A DNA stretch of 64,000 nucleotides from Streptomyces sp. CB01201 (lineage in GTDB: Bacteria > Actinomycetota > Actinomycetes > Streptomycetales > Streptomycetaceae): NCBI RefSeq assembly GCF_002803085.1, contig NZ_NNBJ01000011.1, positions 149,138 through 213,137 on the forward strand, written 5' to 3'. Below, piece after piece: positions 42,801-50,023 of this stretch. The notes below the pieces were generated by a model. It ran no database searches and was not told where the DNA came from. It saw only the letters and a list, made by a program, of their open reading frames with translations. A program made the position numbers and the translations under genes. Positions within the stretch are counted from its first letter, which is position 1. The number at the start of each line of letters is the position of its first letter.

Positions 42801-43319
42801 CTCAACGAGGACGGCAGCGAGCGCACCCGCTTCACCTTCCCGCGCCAGCGCCGCGGCCGGCGCCTGTGCCTGGCGGACTTCTTCCGCCCGGAGGAGTCCG
42901 GCGAGGTGGACGTGGTCGGCCTCCAGGTCGTCACCGTCGGCTCCCGGATCGGCGAGGAGACGGCCAAGCTGTTCGAGGCCAACGCCTACCGCGACTACCT
43001 CGAACTGCACGGCCTGTCCGTCCAGTTGGCCGAGGCGCTCGCCGAGTACTGGCACGCGCGGGTGCGCTCCGAACTCGGCTTCGCGGGCGAGGACCCCGCC
43101 GAGGTGGAGGACATGTTCGCGCTCAAGTACCGCGGCGCGCGCTTCTCGCTCGGCTACGGGGCCTGCCCCGACCTGGAGGACCGCGCCAAGATCGCCGAGT
43201 TGCTGCAACCGGAGCGGATCGGCGTCCACCTCTCCGAGGAGTTCCAGCTCCACCCCGAGCAGTCCACCGACGCCATCGTCATCCACCACCCCGAAGCCAA
43301 GTACTTCAACGCCCGATGA
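39810..43319 (+). CDS. metH: Cobalamin-dependent methionine synthase
   Basis: The 1169-residue protein shows all four MetH modules. The homocysteine domain (about 20-330) has zinc cysteines in GLNCSTGPAEM and GGCCGTTP. The methyltetrahydrofolate domain (345-610) has YLAIGERTNANGSKKFRE. The cobalamin domain (640-880) has the cobalt-binding His747 in DVHDIGKN and SGLLVKST. The C-terminal AdoMet reactivation domain (895-1160) has RFSLGYGACPDLEDR. It methylates homocysteine to methionine. ATG 39810 has AGGGAG 7 bp upstream. No B12 riboswitch is recognisable upstream, only a possible -10 (TTAGGCT). Confidence 0.96.
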   Translation: MASLPTPSADSRTRIDALREALATRVVVADGAMGTMLQAQDPTLEDFQDLEGCNEVLNVTRPDIVRTVHEAYFAVGVDCVETNTFGANHTAMSEYDIPERVHELSEAGARIAREVADEFTASTGQQRWVLGSIGPGTKLPTLGHIGYPTLRDGFQANAEGLIAGGADALIVETTQDLLQTKSAILGARRAMAAAGVDMPLVVSLAFETTGTMLLGSEIGAALTALEPLGVDMIGLNCSTGPAEMSEHLRYLTRHSRIPLLCMPNAGLPVLTKDGAHFPLDPEGLADAQENFVRDYGLSLVGGCCGTTPEHLRQVVERVRGSVPGERNPRPEPGAASLYQTVPFRQDTSYLAIGERTNANGSKKFREAMLEGRWDDCVEMARDQIREGAHLLDLCVDYVGRDGVADMAELAGRFATASTLPIVLDSTELPVIQAGLEKLGGRAVINSVNYEDGDGPESRFAKVTKLAVEHGAALIALTIDEEGQARTVEHKVAIAERLIADLTGNWGVHESDILIDTLTFTICTGQEESRGDGIATIGAIRELKRRHPDVQTTLGLSNISFGLNPAARVVLNSVFLDECVKAGLDSAIVHASKILPIARLEEEQVKVALDLIYDRRAEGYDPLQKLMELFEGVNMKSMKAGKAEELLALPLDERLQRRIIDGEKNGLEADLDEALGTTPALDIVNNTLLEGMKVVGELFGSGQMQLPFVLQSAEVMKSAVAHLEPHMEKSDAEGKGTIVLATVRGDVHDIGKNLVDIILSNNGYNVVNLGIKQPVSAILEAAEEHRADVIGMSGLLVKSTVIMKENLEELNQRKLAADYPVILGGAALTRAYVEQDLHEIYEGEVRYARDAFEGLRLMDALIGVKRGVPGAVLPELKQRRVPKRDTPVLEAEEPEGSVRSDVAVDNPVPTPPFWGTRVVKGIPLKEYASWLDEGALFKGQWGLKEARKGGPSYEELVETEGRPHLRGWLDKLHTEGLLEAAVVHGYFPCVSKGDDLILLNEDGSERTRFTFPRQRRGRRLCLADFFRPEESGEVDVVGLQVVTVGSRIGEETAKLFEANAYRDYLELHGLSVQLAEALAEYWHARVRSELGFAGEDPAEVEDMFALKYRGARFSLGYGACPDLEDRAKIAELLQPERIGVHLSEEFQLHPEQSTDAIVIHHPEAKYFNAR

Positions 43320-43383
43320 CCAAGCGCCCCGGTTAATTCAGCGCACGTTCAGCGGACCGGACGTACACTGGTCGGCCCAGTAA

Positions 43384-43425
43384 AAGGCCGGTCGCTTCTC
43401 CCCACTGGGGAAGGCGACCGGCCTT
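43384..43425 (+). terminator. Terminator after metH, in the leader of the HAD gene
   Basis: AAGGCCGGTCGC (43384-43395) pairs with GCGACCGGCCTT (43414-43425), with an inner CCCC/GGGG pair. A possible -10 TACACT lies upstream (about 43364-43369), so a transcript for the next gene may also begin before the hairpin. Confidence 0.75.
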
Positions 43426-43449
43426 CTCGTCCCTTCAGGAGGTGTGCCG

Positions 43450-44151
43450 ATGACCAGTACGGTCCCCACAGCCATGACTCTGACGGCCGAAGGCTCCGCG
43501 CTCCAGGCCGTCTTCCTCGACATGGACGGCACGCTCGTCGACACCGAGGGCTTCTGGTGGGACGCCGAGCGCGAGGCCTTCGCGGCCCTCGGGCACGTCC
43601 TGGACGAGTCGTGGCGGGACATCGTGGTGGGCGGGCCCATGACGCGCAGCGCGGGCTTCCTCATCGAGGCCACCGGCGCCGACATCACCCTGGCCGAGCT
43701 GACCGTACTGCTCAACGACCGCTTCGAGGCCCGGATCTCCCGTGGGGTGCCGCTGATGCCGGGCGCCGCCCGGCTGCTCGGCGAGCTGGCCGAGCACGGC
43801 ATCCCCACCGCCCTCGTCTCCGCCTCGCACCGCCGCATCATCGACAAGATCGTGCACTCGCTCGGCCCGTCCCACTTCGCCCTGACCGTCGCCGGCGACG
43901 AAGTTCCCCGCACCAAGCCGCACCCCGACCCGTACCTGGTCGCGGCCCGCGGGCTCGGCGCCGACCCGGCCCGCTGCGCCGTCGTGGAGGACACCGCCAC
44001 CGGCGTCGCCGCCGCCGAGGCGGCCGGCTGCCGGGTGGTCGCGGTGCCCTCCGTCGCCCCGATCGCCGCCGCCGAGGGCCGGGTCGTGGTCGGCTCGCTC
44101 GAAGAGGTCGACCTGGCTTTTCTCCGCACTTTGATCACACGCCTGAACTGA
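43450..44151 (+). CDS. HAD-superfamily phosphatase / phosphoglucomutase-like
   Basis: The 233-residue protein has the HAD motif I DMDGTLVDTE (Asp24, Asp26), a helical cap, motif II SASHR, motif III lysine in VPRTKPHPDPYLVAA, and motif IV VVEDTATGVAAAEAAGC. The layout matches small sugar-phosphate phosphatases and beta-phosphoglucomutases. The substrate is unknown. ATG 43450 has AGGAGG 7 bp upstream; an in-frame GTG at 43444 is too close to that site. Confidence 0.87.
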   Translation: MTSTVPTAMTLTAEGSALQAVFLDMDGTLVDTEGFWWDAEREAFAALGHVLDESWRDIVVGGPMTRSAGFLIEATGADITLAELTVLLNDRFEARISRGVPLMPGAARLLGELAEHGIPTALVSASHRRIIDKIVHSLGPSHFALTVAGDEVPRTKPHPDPYLVAARGLGADPARCAVVEDTATGVAAAEAAGCRVVAVPSVAPIAAAEGRVVVGSLEEVDLAFLRTLITRLN

Positions 44152-44640
44152 TCTGTTCACCTAGCGTGTGCCGTTGAATACGGTAGAAACTCATCGCAGC
44201 CGCGCGTTCATTTTCCGTGACCTCCGAGATCGAATTCACGCCCCGTCAAAGAGGCCCACGGGGTGACGTTCGTCACCCGGCGGACGGCTCCCGACGGCCC
44301 CGTCCGGGCACTCCAGGGCCCCTGAGGGCGCCCTTGTGTCCCGATTGGTGATCCGGTGTACGAAACATTCCGGCACCTCGATATCGGTGGGCCGCTATTG
44401 GTGCGGACGGATTGATTCCCCGTGCACCAGAGCCAGTTCCAGCTTTACGGGCGGCGAGCACTAATCTCGTCCGAGAACTTCGCCGCATCCTCATCTGCCC
44501 CGCCGCACACCCAGTGGACGGGAAGCGCAGGTCCGATCGCACAAACCCGGCCCGATCGCCCCGCCCCGAACGGGCGGACGCGGCGGAGTGTCCCGTACAG
44601 AGCCGTACCCCAAAGTGCCGGACAAGGGAGATCGTCCAGG
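44152..44640. other. Long intergenic region upstream of solute-binding protein gene
   Basis: This 489-bp gap has no convincing gene. It holds a perfect hairpin GGGTGAC-GTTC-GTCACCC (44261-44278) that may end the HAD transcript. AT-richer stretches around 44341-44420, including the palindrome CGATATCG, could house the promoter. A frame open from 44422 into the next gene lacks a ribosome site and signal peptide, so it is not the start. Confidence 0.4.
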
Positions 44641-46242
44641 ATGAACCGCAAGACTTTGGTGCTGCCGGCCGTAGTGGGCCTGCTCGCTCCCGTACTCGCC
44701 GCCTGCGGCGGATCGGAGAGCGGGGGAAGCGGCGGGAAGACCATCGTCGTGGGCACCACGGACCAGTTCGTGGCGACCAAGGACGCGCCTGCTCCCTTCG
44801 ACCCGGCCCACGCCTACGAGACCGGCATCTGGAACGTGATGCGGCAGACCACGCAGTCGCTGGTCCACGTGCCGCGCGGCGGCGGTCTGCCCGTCCCGGA
44901 CGCCGCCTCGGCGTGCAACTTCACCGACAAGGAGAACGAGAGCTACCGCTGCACCCTGCGCAGCGGGCTTGAGTTCGCCGACGGCACCAAGATGACCGCC
45001 AACGACGTGAAGTACTCGATCCAGCGCGTGCTCGACATCAAGGACGACAACGGCCCCTCCGGTCTCCTGGACAACATCGACACGATGGAGACCAAGGGCG
45101 ACGCCGAGATCGTCTTCCACCTCAAGACGCCGGACGCCACCTTCCCGTACAAGCTCGCGACGCCCGCCGCGGGGATCGTGCAGAAGGACAAGTACCAGCC
45201 CAAGAAGCTCCGCGACGGCTTCGAGATGGACGGCTCCGGGCCGTACACGATGAAGGCGGACGTCAAGGGCGAGCAGGTCGAGAAGTTCACCTTCACCAAG
45301 AACCCGAACTACAAGGGCGATGTGAAGCTCGCGAACGACAAGGTCGAGCTGCGCTCCTTCCCGACCGCCGAGGCCATGGGCACCGCGCTCGCCAAGGGCG
45401 ACATCGACCTGATGGCGCGCGCCATGACGCCCGGGCAGATCCAGCAGATGCAGGTCAGCCCGAGCAAGGACGTCAACCTGGTCGAGATGCCCGGCCTGGA
45501 GATCCGCTACCTCGCCTTCAACACCGACGACCCGTCGGTGAAGAACAAGGCGGTGCGCCAGGCGATGGCCCAGGCCATCGACCGCAACCAGCTGGTGAGC
45601 AAGGTGTACGGGCAGACCGCCGAGCCGCTCTACTCGCTGATCCCGACCTCGATCGCCGGTCACACCAACTCGTTCTTCAACAAGTACGGCGAGGCCAGCA
45701 AGGCCAAGGCGCAGAACATCCTGAAGAGCGCCAACATCTCGACGCCGGTCAAGCTCACCCTCAACTACACCAAGGACCACTACGGTTCGATCACCGAGGA
45801 GGAGTTCAAGAACCTCTCGGCGCAGCTGAACGCCACCGGCCTGTTCAGCACGACGATCCAGGGCACCGAGTGGTCCAAGTTCCGCCCCGCGCAGAAGAAG
45901 GGCGAGTACGCGGTCTACGGCCTCGGCTGGTTCCCCGACTTCCCGGACCCGGACAACTTCGTCGCCCCGTTCTTCGGCAAGGACAACTTCCTCAACACGC
46001 CGTACGTCAGCACCGACATCCGCAACACCCTGATCCCGCAGTCGCGGGTCGCCGCCGACCGCAACCAGGCGGCGAAGCCGTTCGAGCAGATCCAGGACAT
46101 CGTCGCGAGCGACGTCCCGGTCATCCCGCTGTGGCAGGGCAAGCAGTACGTCGCGGCCCGCACCGACATCACCGGCACCGAGTGGGCCATCAACTCCTCG
46201 TCCGACCTACAGCTGTGGGAACTCGCGCGCGGCAAGAAGTAA
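44641..46242 (+). CDS. ABC transporter solute-binding lipoprotein, family 5
   Basis: The 533-residue lipoprotein has a signal peptide ending in the lipobox LAAC (Cys22) and a Gly/Ser spacer. A family-5 (peptide/nickel/oligopeptide) binding domain follows with RCTLRSGLEFADGTKMTANDVKYSIQR, FHLKTPDATFPYKLATPAAG and the C-terminal PVIPLWQGKQYVAAR. It would capture oligopeptides or similar solutes outside the membrane. No permease or ATPase gene is nearby. A closely related gene follows 70 bp downstream, so the pair arose by duplication. Confidence 0.88.
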   Translation: MNRKTLVLPAVVGLLAPVLAACGGSESGGSGGKTIVVGTTDQFVATKDAPAPFDPAHAYETGIWNVMRQTTQSLVHVPRGGGLPVPDAASACNFTDKENESYRCTLRSGLEFADGTKMTANDVKYSIQRVLDIKDDNGPSGLLDNIDTMETKGDAEIVFHLKTPDATFPYKLATPAAGIVQKDKYQPKKLRDGFEMDGSGPYTMKADVKGEQVEKFTFTKNPNYKGDVKLANDKVELRSFPTAEAMGTALAKGDIDLMARAMTPGQIQQMQVSPSKDVNLVEMPGLEIRYLAFNTDDPSVKNKAVRQAMAQAIDRNQLVSKVYGQTAEPLYSLIPTSIAGHTNSFFNKYGEASKAKAQNILKSANISTPVKLTLNYTKDHYGSITEEEFKNLSAQLNATGLFSTTIQGTEWSKFRPAQKKGEYAVYGLGWFPDFPDPDNFVAPFFGKDNFLNTPYVSTDIRNTLIPQSRVAADRNQAAKPFEQIQDIVASDVPVIPLWQGKQYVAARTDITGTEWAINSSSDLQLWELARGKK

Positions 46243-46250
46243 CGCAGGAC

Positions 46251-46277
46251 CCGGGCGCGGTTCCTTGGCGCGCCCGG
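46251..46277 (+). terminator. Hairpin between the two solute-binding genes
   Basis: CCGGGCGCG and CGCGCCCGG form a perfect 9-bp stem around GTTCCTTGG. It may partly terminate the first transcript and so set the ratio of the two proteins. Confidence 0.6.
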
Positions 46278-46312
46278 ACATTTCCATCAGCAGGACTGTG
46301 AGGCACGTGCAG

Positions 46313-47905
46313 GTGAAGATACGAAACCGATGGCTGACCGCCCCGCTCGCGGCGGGGGTGGCAGCCGGTCTCGTGAGTGGCTGTGGGACGCAGCAGAGCG
46401 GCGGGGCCGCCTCCGGCGGCGGCGGTTCCGTGGTCATGGGGATGTCCGACGACATCCTGGCCACCGACCCGGCCTCCGGCTACGACCCGGGCTCGTGGCT
46501 GCTTTTCAACAACGTCTTCCAGTCCCTGCTCAGCTTCCCCAAGGGCAGCACGACGCCGCAGCCCGAGGCGGCGCAGAGCTGCGGCTTCGACCGGGGCGGC
46601 TCCACGGTCTACCGCTGCACCCTGCGGCCCGGGCTCAAGTTCAGCAACGGTGACCCGCTGACCTCCGCGGACGTCAAGTACTCCTTCGAGCGCGTGCTGA
46701 AGATCAACGACGCCAGCGGACCGGCGCCGATGCTCGTCACGCTCGGCAAGGTCGACACCCCGGACGCGAAGACGGTCGTCTTCCACCTCAAGGTCCCGGA
46801 CGCCACCTTCCCGAGCAAGATCGCCTCGGGTGCCGGCTCGATCGTCGACCACAAGGAGTACCCGGCCGACAAGCTGCGCACCGACGGCAAGGCGGTGGGC
46901 TCCGGCGTCTACAAGCTGGACTCCTTCGGCGAGCAGCAGGCCGTCTTCTCGGTGAACTCCTCCTACGAGGGCACGGTCAAGGCCAAGAACTCCGGCCTGA
47001 CCCTCAAGCTGTTCCACGGCGACCAGAAGGGCCTGGCCGCCGCCCTGAACAAGGGCGACATCGACCTCGCCTACCGAGGCCTCACGGCGAAGGACACGGC
47101 CGCGCTCCAGACCGCGGCGACCTCGGGCAAGCAGGGCATCAACGTCATCGAGGGCTCCAGCGCCGAGGTGCAGGACCTGGTCTTCAACATGAAGGACCCG
47201 GTCGCCGGCAAGCTCGGGGTACGCAAGGCCATCGCCTACCTCGTCGACCGCGAGGCCCTGGTCCGCGATGTGTACTCGTCCACGGCGACCCCGCTGTACT
47301 CGGTCGTCCCCAGCGGCATCACCGCCCACACCACGGCCCTGTTCGACCAGTACGGGGGCAGCCCCGACCCGGTCAAGGCGAAGGCGGCACTGCACTCGGC
47401 GGGCATCAGCGGCAAGGTGAAGCTGACCCTGTGGTCCACCCCGAGCCGCTACGGCCCGGCCACGGACGACGAGTTGAAGGCGATCGCGGGCCAGCTCAAC
47501 GCGAGCGGCCTGTTCGACGCCGATGTGAAGTCGGTCGAGTTCAAGCAGTACGAGAAGGACATCGAGGCCGGCAAGTACGGCGTGTACGTGAAGGGCTGGA
47601 TCCCGGACTATCCGGACCCGGACAACTTCACCCTGCCGTTCTTCGGCAAGGGCAACGTGCTGTCCAACAACTACACGAACAAGCAGATCACCGACGAGAT
47701 CCTGCCGGCGACCGCCGCCACCGCCGACCGCGCCGCGACCGAGGGCGAGTTCGCCAAGCTCCAGGACATCGTGGCCGACGAACTCCCGGTCCTCCCGCTG
47801 TGGCAGGGCAAGCAGTACGCGGTCGCCCGCACCGGCATCACCGGCCTGGAGTGGACCCTGGACGCGTCAACGGTCTTCCGCTTCTGGGAAATCAAGAAGG
47901 GCTGA
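46313..47905 (+). CDS. ABC transporter solute-binding lipoprotein, family 5 (paralogue)
   Basis: The 530-residue protein has a signal peptide with lipobox LVSGC (Cys24) and the same family-5 domain as its neighbour: RCTLRPGLKFSNGDPLTSADVKYSFER, FHLKVPDATFPSKI and PVLPLWQGKQYAVAR. Three in-frame GTG codons (46298, 46307, 46313) are possible starts; 46313 fits best, with GAGG 9 bp upstream and a compact signal peptide. No permease or ATPase genes follow, so it must share a transporter encoded elsewhere or act as a sensor. Confidence 0.86.
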   Translation: MKIRNRWLTAPLAAGVAAGLVSGCGTQQSGGAASGGGGSVVMGMSDDILATDPASGYDPGSWLLFNNVFQSLLSFPKGSTTPQPEAAQSCGFDRGGSTVYRCTLRPGLKFSNGDPLTSADVKYSFERVLKINDASGPAPMLVTLGKVDTPDAKTVVFHLKVPDATFPSKIASGAGSIVDHKEYPADKLRTDGKAVGSGVYKLDSFGEQQAVFSVNSSYEGTVKAKNSGLTLKLFHGDQKGLAAALNKGDIDLAYRGLTAKDTAALQTAATSGKQGINVIEGSSAEVQDLVFNMKDPVAGKLGVRKAIAYLVDREALVRDVYSSTATPLYSVVPSGITAHTTALFDQYGGSPDPVKAKAALHSAGISGKVKLTLWSTPSRYGPATDDELKAIAGQLNASGLFDADVKSVEFKQYEKDIEAGKYGVYVKGWIPDYPDPDNFTLPFFGKGNVLSNNYTNKQITDEILPATAATADRAATEGEFAKLQDIVADELPVLPLWQGKQYAVARTGITGLEWTLDASTVFRFWEIKKG

Positions 47906-47911
47906 GGCGGC

Positions 47912-47936
47912 CTGCCCCGCCGGGGGCGCGGGGCAG
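47912..47936 (+). terminator. Terminator after the second solute-binding gene
   Basis: CTGCCCCGC pairs with GCGGGGCAG around CGGGGGC, 6 bp after the stop. Confidence 0.7.
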
Positions 47937-48060
47937 CGGCATCGGCTGCCCCGCCGCGCGGTCGCGCGGGCAGCTGTCGTCAGCCTCGCCCAGGGGTGCG
48001 GGGCTGTGTCATGTGCGGCTCTGCCGCGTGGGCGCGACGGTGGCTGCTGTCAGCCCCGCC

Positions 48061-48180
48061 AAGGGGCGCGAGGAACTGCGCGACCAGCCACGTACAACCT
48101 GCGGTGGACGCACAGAGGAAGCCCCTCCGGCGTTTTGAGGAGCCGGGGTCGAGGGGCGGAGCCCCGGTGCCTCGGGGAGC
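48061..48180. repeat. Dispersed intergenic repeat, copy 3
   Basis: AAGGGGCGCGAGGAACTGCG starts a block (48061-48104) that matches the 24.86-kb copies. A partial CCGGCGTTTTGAGGA block (48128-48142) and a GGGGCGGAGCCCCGG hairpin (about 48154-48168) follow. The rest of the 283-bp gap (47906-48188) has no gene. Confidence 0.7.
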
Positions 48181-48188
48181 CACCCCCC

Positions 48189-48860
48189 TCACTGTGCGCC
48201 GGGCCGAACCAACCCACTCTCGTACGCGTAGACCGCCGCCTGCACCCGGTCCCGCAGCCCCAGCTTCGTCAGCACATGCCCCACATGCGTCTTGACGGTG
48301 GTCTCGCTGACGAACAGATCCGCCGCGATCTCCGCGTTGGACAGCCCGCGGGCGACCAGCTTCAGGACCTCGACCTCGCGGTCGGTCAGCGTGTGCAACG
48401 TGTCCGGCACCGGCTCCTCGCCGGACGGCAGATGGTCGGCGTACTTGTCGAGCAGCCGCCGTGTGATCGACGGTGCCAGCATCGCCTCGCCGGCCGCGAC
48501 CACCCGGATCGCCTGCACCAGTTCATGGGCGGGCGCGTCCTTCAGGAGGAAGCCGCTGGCCCCCGCCTTGAGCGCCTCCACCACATACTCGTCCAGGTCG
48601 AACGTGGTCAGGACCAGCACCTTCGCCGGGCCGTCCTTGCCGGGCCCGCTGATCTGCCGGGTCGCCTCCACCCCGTCCATGCGGGGCATCCGGATGTCCA
48701 TGAGGACCACATCGGGCTGGAGCGCCCGCACCTGATCGAGCGCCTGGAGACCGTCACCGGCCTCACCGACCACCGCGATGTCCTGCTCGGCTTCCAGGAT
48801 CATGCGGAAGCCGGTGCGCAGCAGCGGCTGGTCGTCGACCAGTAGGACGCGGATCGCCAC
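48189..48860 (-). CDS. NarL/LuxR-family response regulator
   Basis: The 223-residue protein has a receiver domain (1-120) with the acidic pair DD (9-10), phospho-acceptor Asp55 (VLMDIRMP), conserved Thr/Thr in VLVLTTFD and Lys in FLLKDAP. A C-terminal LuxR-type HTH (155-215; LTDREVEVLKLVARGLSNAE, then VSETTVKTHVGHVLTKLG) follows. It is a two-component transcription factor. No histidine kinase gene is adjacent on either side, so it is an orphan here. Confidence 0.9.
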   Translation of the reverse strand: MAIRVLLVDDQPLLRTGFRMILEAEQDIAVVGEAGDGLQALDQVRALQPDVVLMDIRMPRMDGVEATRQISGPGKDGPAKVLVLTTFDLDEYVVEALKAGASGFLLKDAPAHELVQAIRVVAAGEAMLAPSITRRLLDKYADHLPSGEEPVPDTLHTLTDREVEVLKLVARGLSNAEIAADLFVSETTVKTHVGHVLTKLGLRDRVQAAVYAYESGLVRPGAQ

Positions 48861-48941
48861 GGGTACTCCTCATCAGATTGCTGGACCGGGCCCATTCTGC
48901 CCTGCTCACCGATGCCGGACACGGCCGGGCGGGGACCCCCG

Positions 48942-48979
48942 GCGGACGCCGGCCCGGGAGCACCCGGGCCGGCGTCCGC
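48942..48979 (-). terminator. Terminator after RecB-like gene
   Basis: GCGGACGCCGGCCCGGG (48942-48958) pairs perfectly with the reverse complement at 48963-48979 around a 4-nt loop, just past the stop on the minus strand. Confidence 0.75.
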
Positions 48980-48987
48980 AGCGCGAC

Positions 48988-49845
48988 TCAGCCTGCCGAC
49001 TCCGAAGCCACCGTGATGGACAGCGGGTATACCGGGGGAGTCCCACCGAATTCCGGACAGACCGCCTGATGGTCGCACCAGCCGCACAGCTTCGTGGGCC
49101 GCGGCCGCCAGTCGCCCGTCTCGGTGGCGAGCCGGATCGCCTCCCACAGCGCGAGCAGCTTCCGCTCCACCTGCACCAGGTCCGCCTCGACCGGGTCGTA
49201 CGTCAGCACATCACCGCTGCCCAGGTACACCAGCTGGAGCCGGCGCGGCACGACCTGCTTGAGGCGCCACACCACCAGCGCGTAGAACTTCATCTGGAAG
49301 AGCGCGCCCTCCGCGTACTGCGGCCTGGGTGCCTTGCCCGTCTTGTAGTCGACGATGCGCACCTCGCCGGTCGGCGCCACATCCACCCGGTCGATGACCC
49401 CGCGCAGCCGCAGCCCCGACTCCAGCTCCGTCTCGACGAAGAACTCCCGCTCCACCGGCTCCAGGCGCGTGGGGTCCTCCAGCGAGAACCAGCGCTCCAC
49501 CAGCCGCTCGGCCTCGCCCAGCCACTGCGCCAGCCGCTCGCCCTCGGCATCCTCCGCGAACAGCTCCGTGAGCTCCGGCTTCGATTCGAGCAGCCGGTCC
49601 CACTGGCCCGGGATCATCGACTTGGCGCGCGGCGCGGTGCGCTCGGCCGCCGGATCGTCGAAGAGCCGCTCCAGAACGGCGTGCACCAGGGTGCCGCGCG
49701 TGGCGGCCTCGCTCGGCTTCTCGGGCAGCCGGTCGATCACCCGGAACCGGTAGAGCAGCGGGCACTGCATGAAGTCGTTCGCACGCGACGGCGACAGCGA
49801 CGTCGGCTGCTGTGCGGCCGCGGCCCCACCGGTACTCGTACTCAT
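48988..49845 (-). CDS. RecB-family exonuclease with predicted 4Fe-4S cluster
   Basis: The 285-residue nuclease of the PD-(D/E)XK Cas4/RecB/AddB type starts SLSPSRANDFMQCPLLYRF and has RGTLVHAVLE. The catalytic core is LRGVIDRVDVAPTG then VRIVDYKTGKAPRP. Cysteines 28, 254, 257 and 263 (CGWCDHQAVC) have the spacing of an AddB/Cas4-like iron-sulphur cluster that clamps the nuclease fold. It has no helicase domain. A stand-alone DNA-end-processing role is inferred. The start MSTSTGG (49845) is chosen; the frame extends to 49890. Confidence 0.85.
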   Translation of the reverse strand: MSTSTGGAAAAQQPTSLSPSRANDFMQCPLLYRFRVIDRLPEKPSEAATRGTLVHAVLERLFDDPAAERTAPRAKSMIPGQWDRLLESKPELTELFAEDAEGERLAQWLGEAERLVERWFSLEDPTRLEPVEREFFVETELESGLRLRGVIDRVDVAPTGEVRIVDYKTGKAPRPQYAEGALFQMKFYALVVWRLKQVVPRRLQLVYLGSGDVLTYDPVEADLVQVERKLLALWEAIRLATETGDWRPRPTKLCGWCDHQAVCPEFGGTPPVYPLSITVASESAG

Positions 49846-50023
49846 GACACAGACCCTACGACCCGCCACTGACAGCGAGCGGAATACCATCGACGACAGG
49901 CGCCCTCACCCTGCATGATCGTGACATCGCACCATGCAGCGAACATTCGGCGGACGAAGTGAGTCCGGCCGGGGCCCCGGGTCAGGTTCCCCGGAGCAGG
50001 CATCGTACCGACGAAGGGAACCC

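Noticed and set aside
39633..43289. A 1218-codon open frame antisense to metH
   Set aside because: Long antisense frames are a by-product of GC-rich third positions. This one has no ribosome site, its translation is rich in His/Gln/Arg/Val without a fold signature, and it lies entirely opposite an unmistakable metH.
48988..49845. RecB-like nuclease as a Cas4
   Set aside because: No CRISPR repeats, cas1 or cas2 are in the window, and the length and N-terminal motif fit RecB/AddB-type exonucleases in general.
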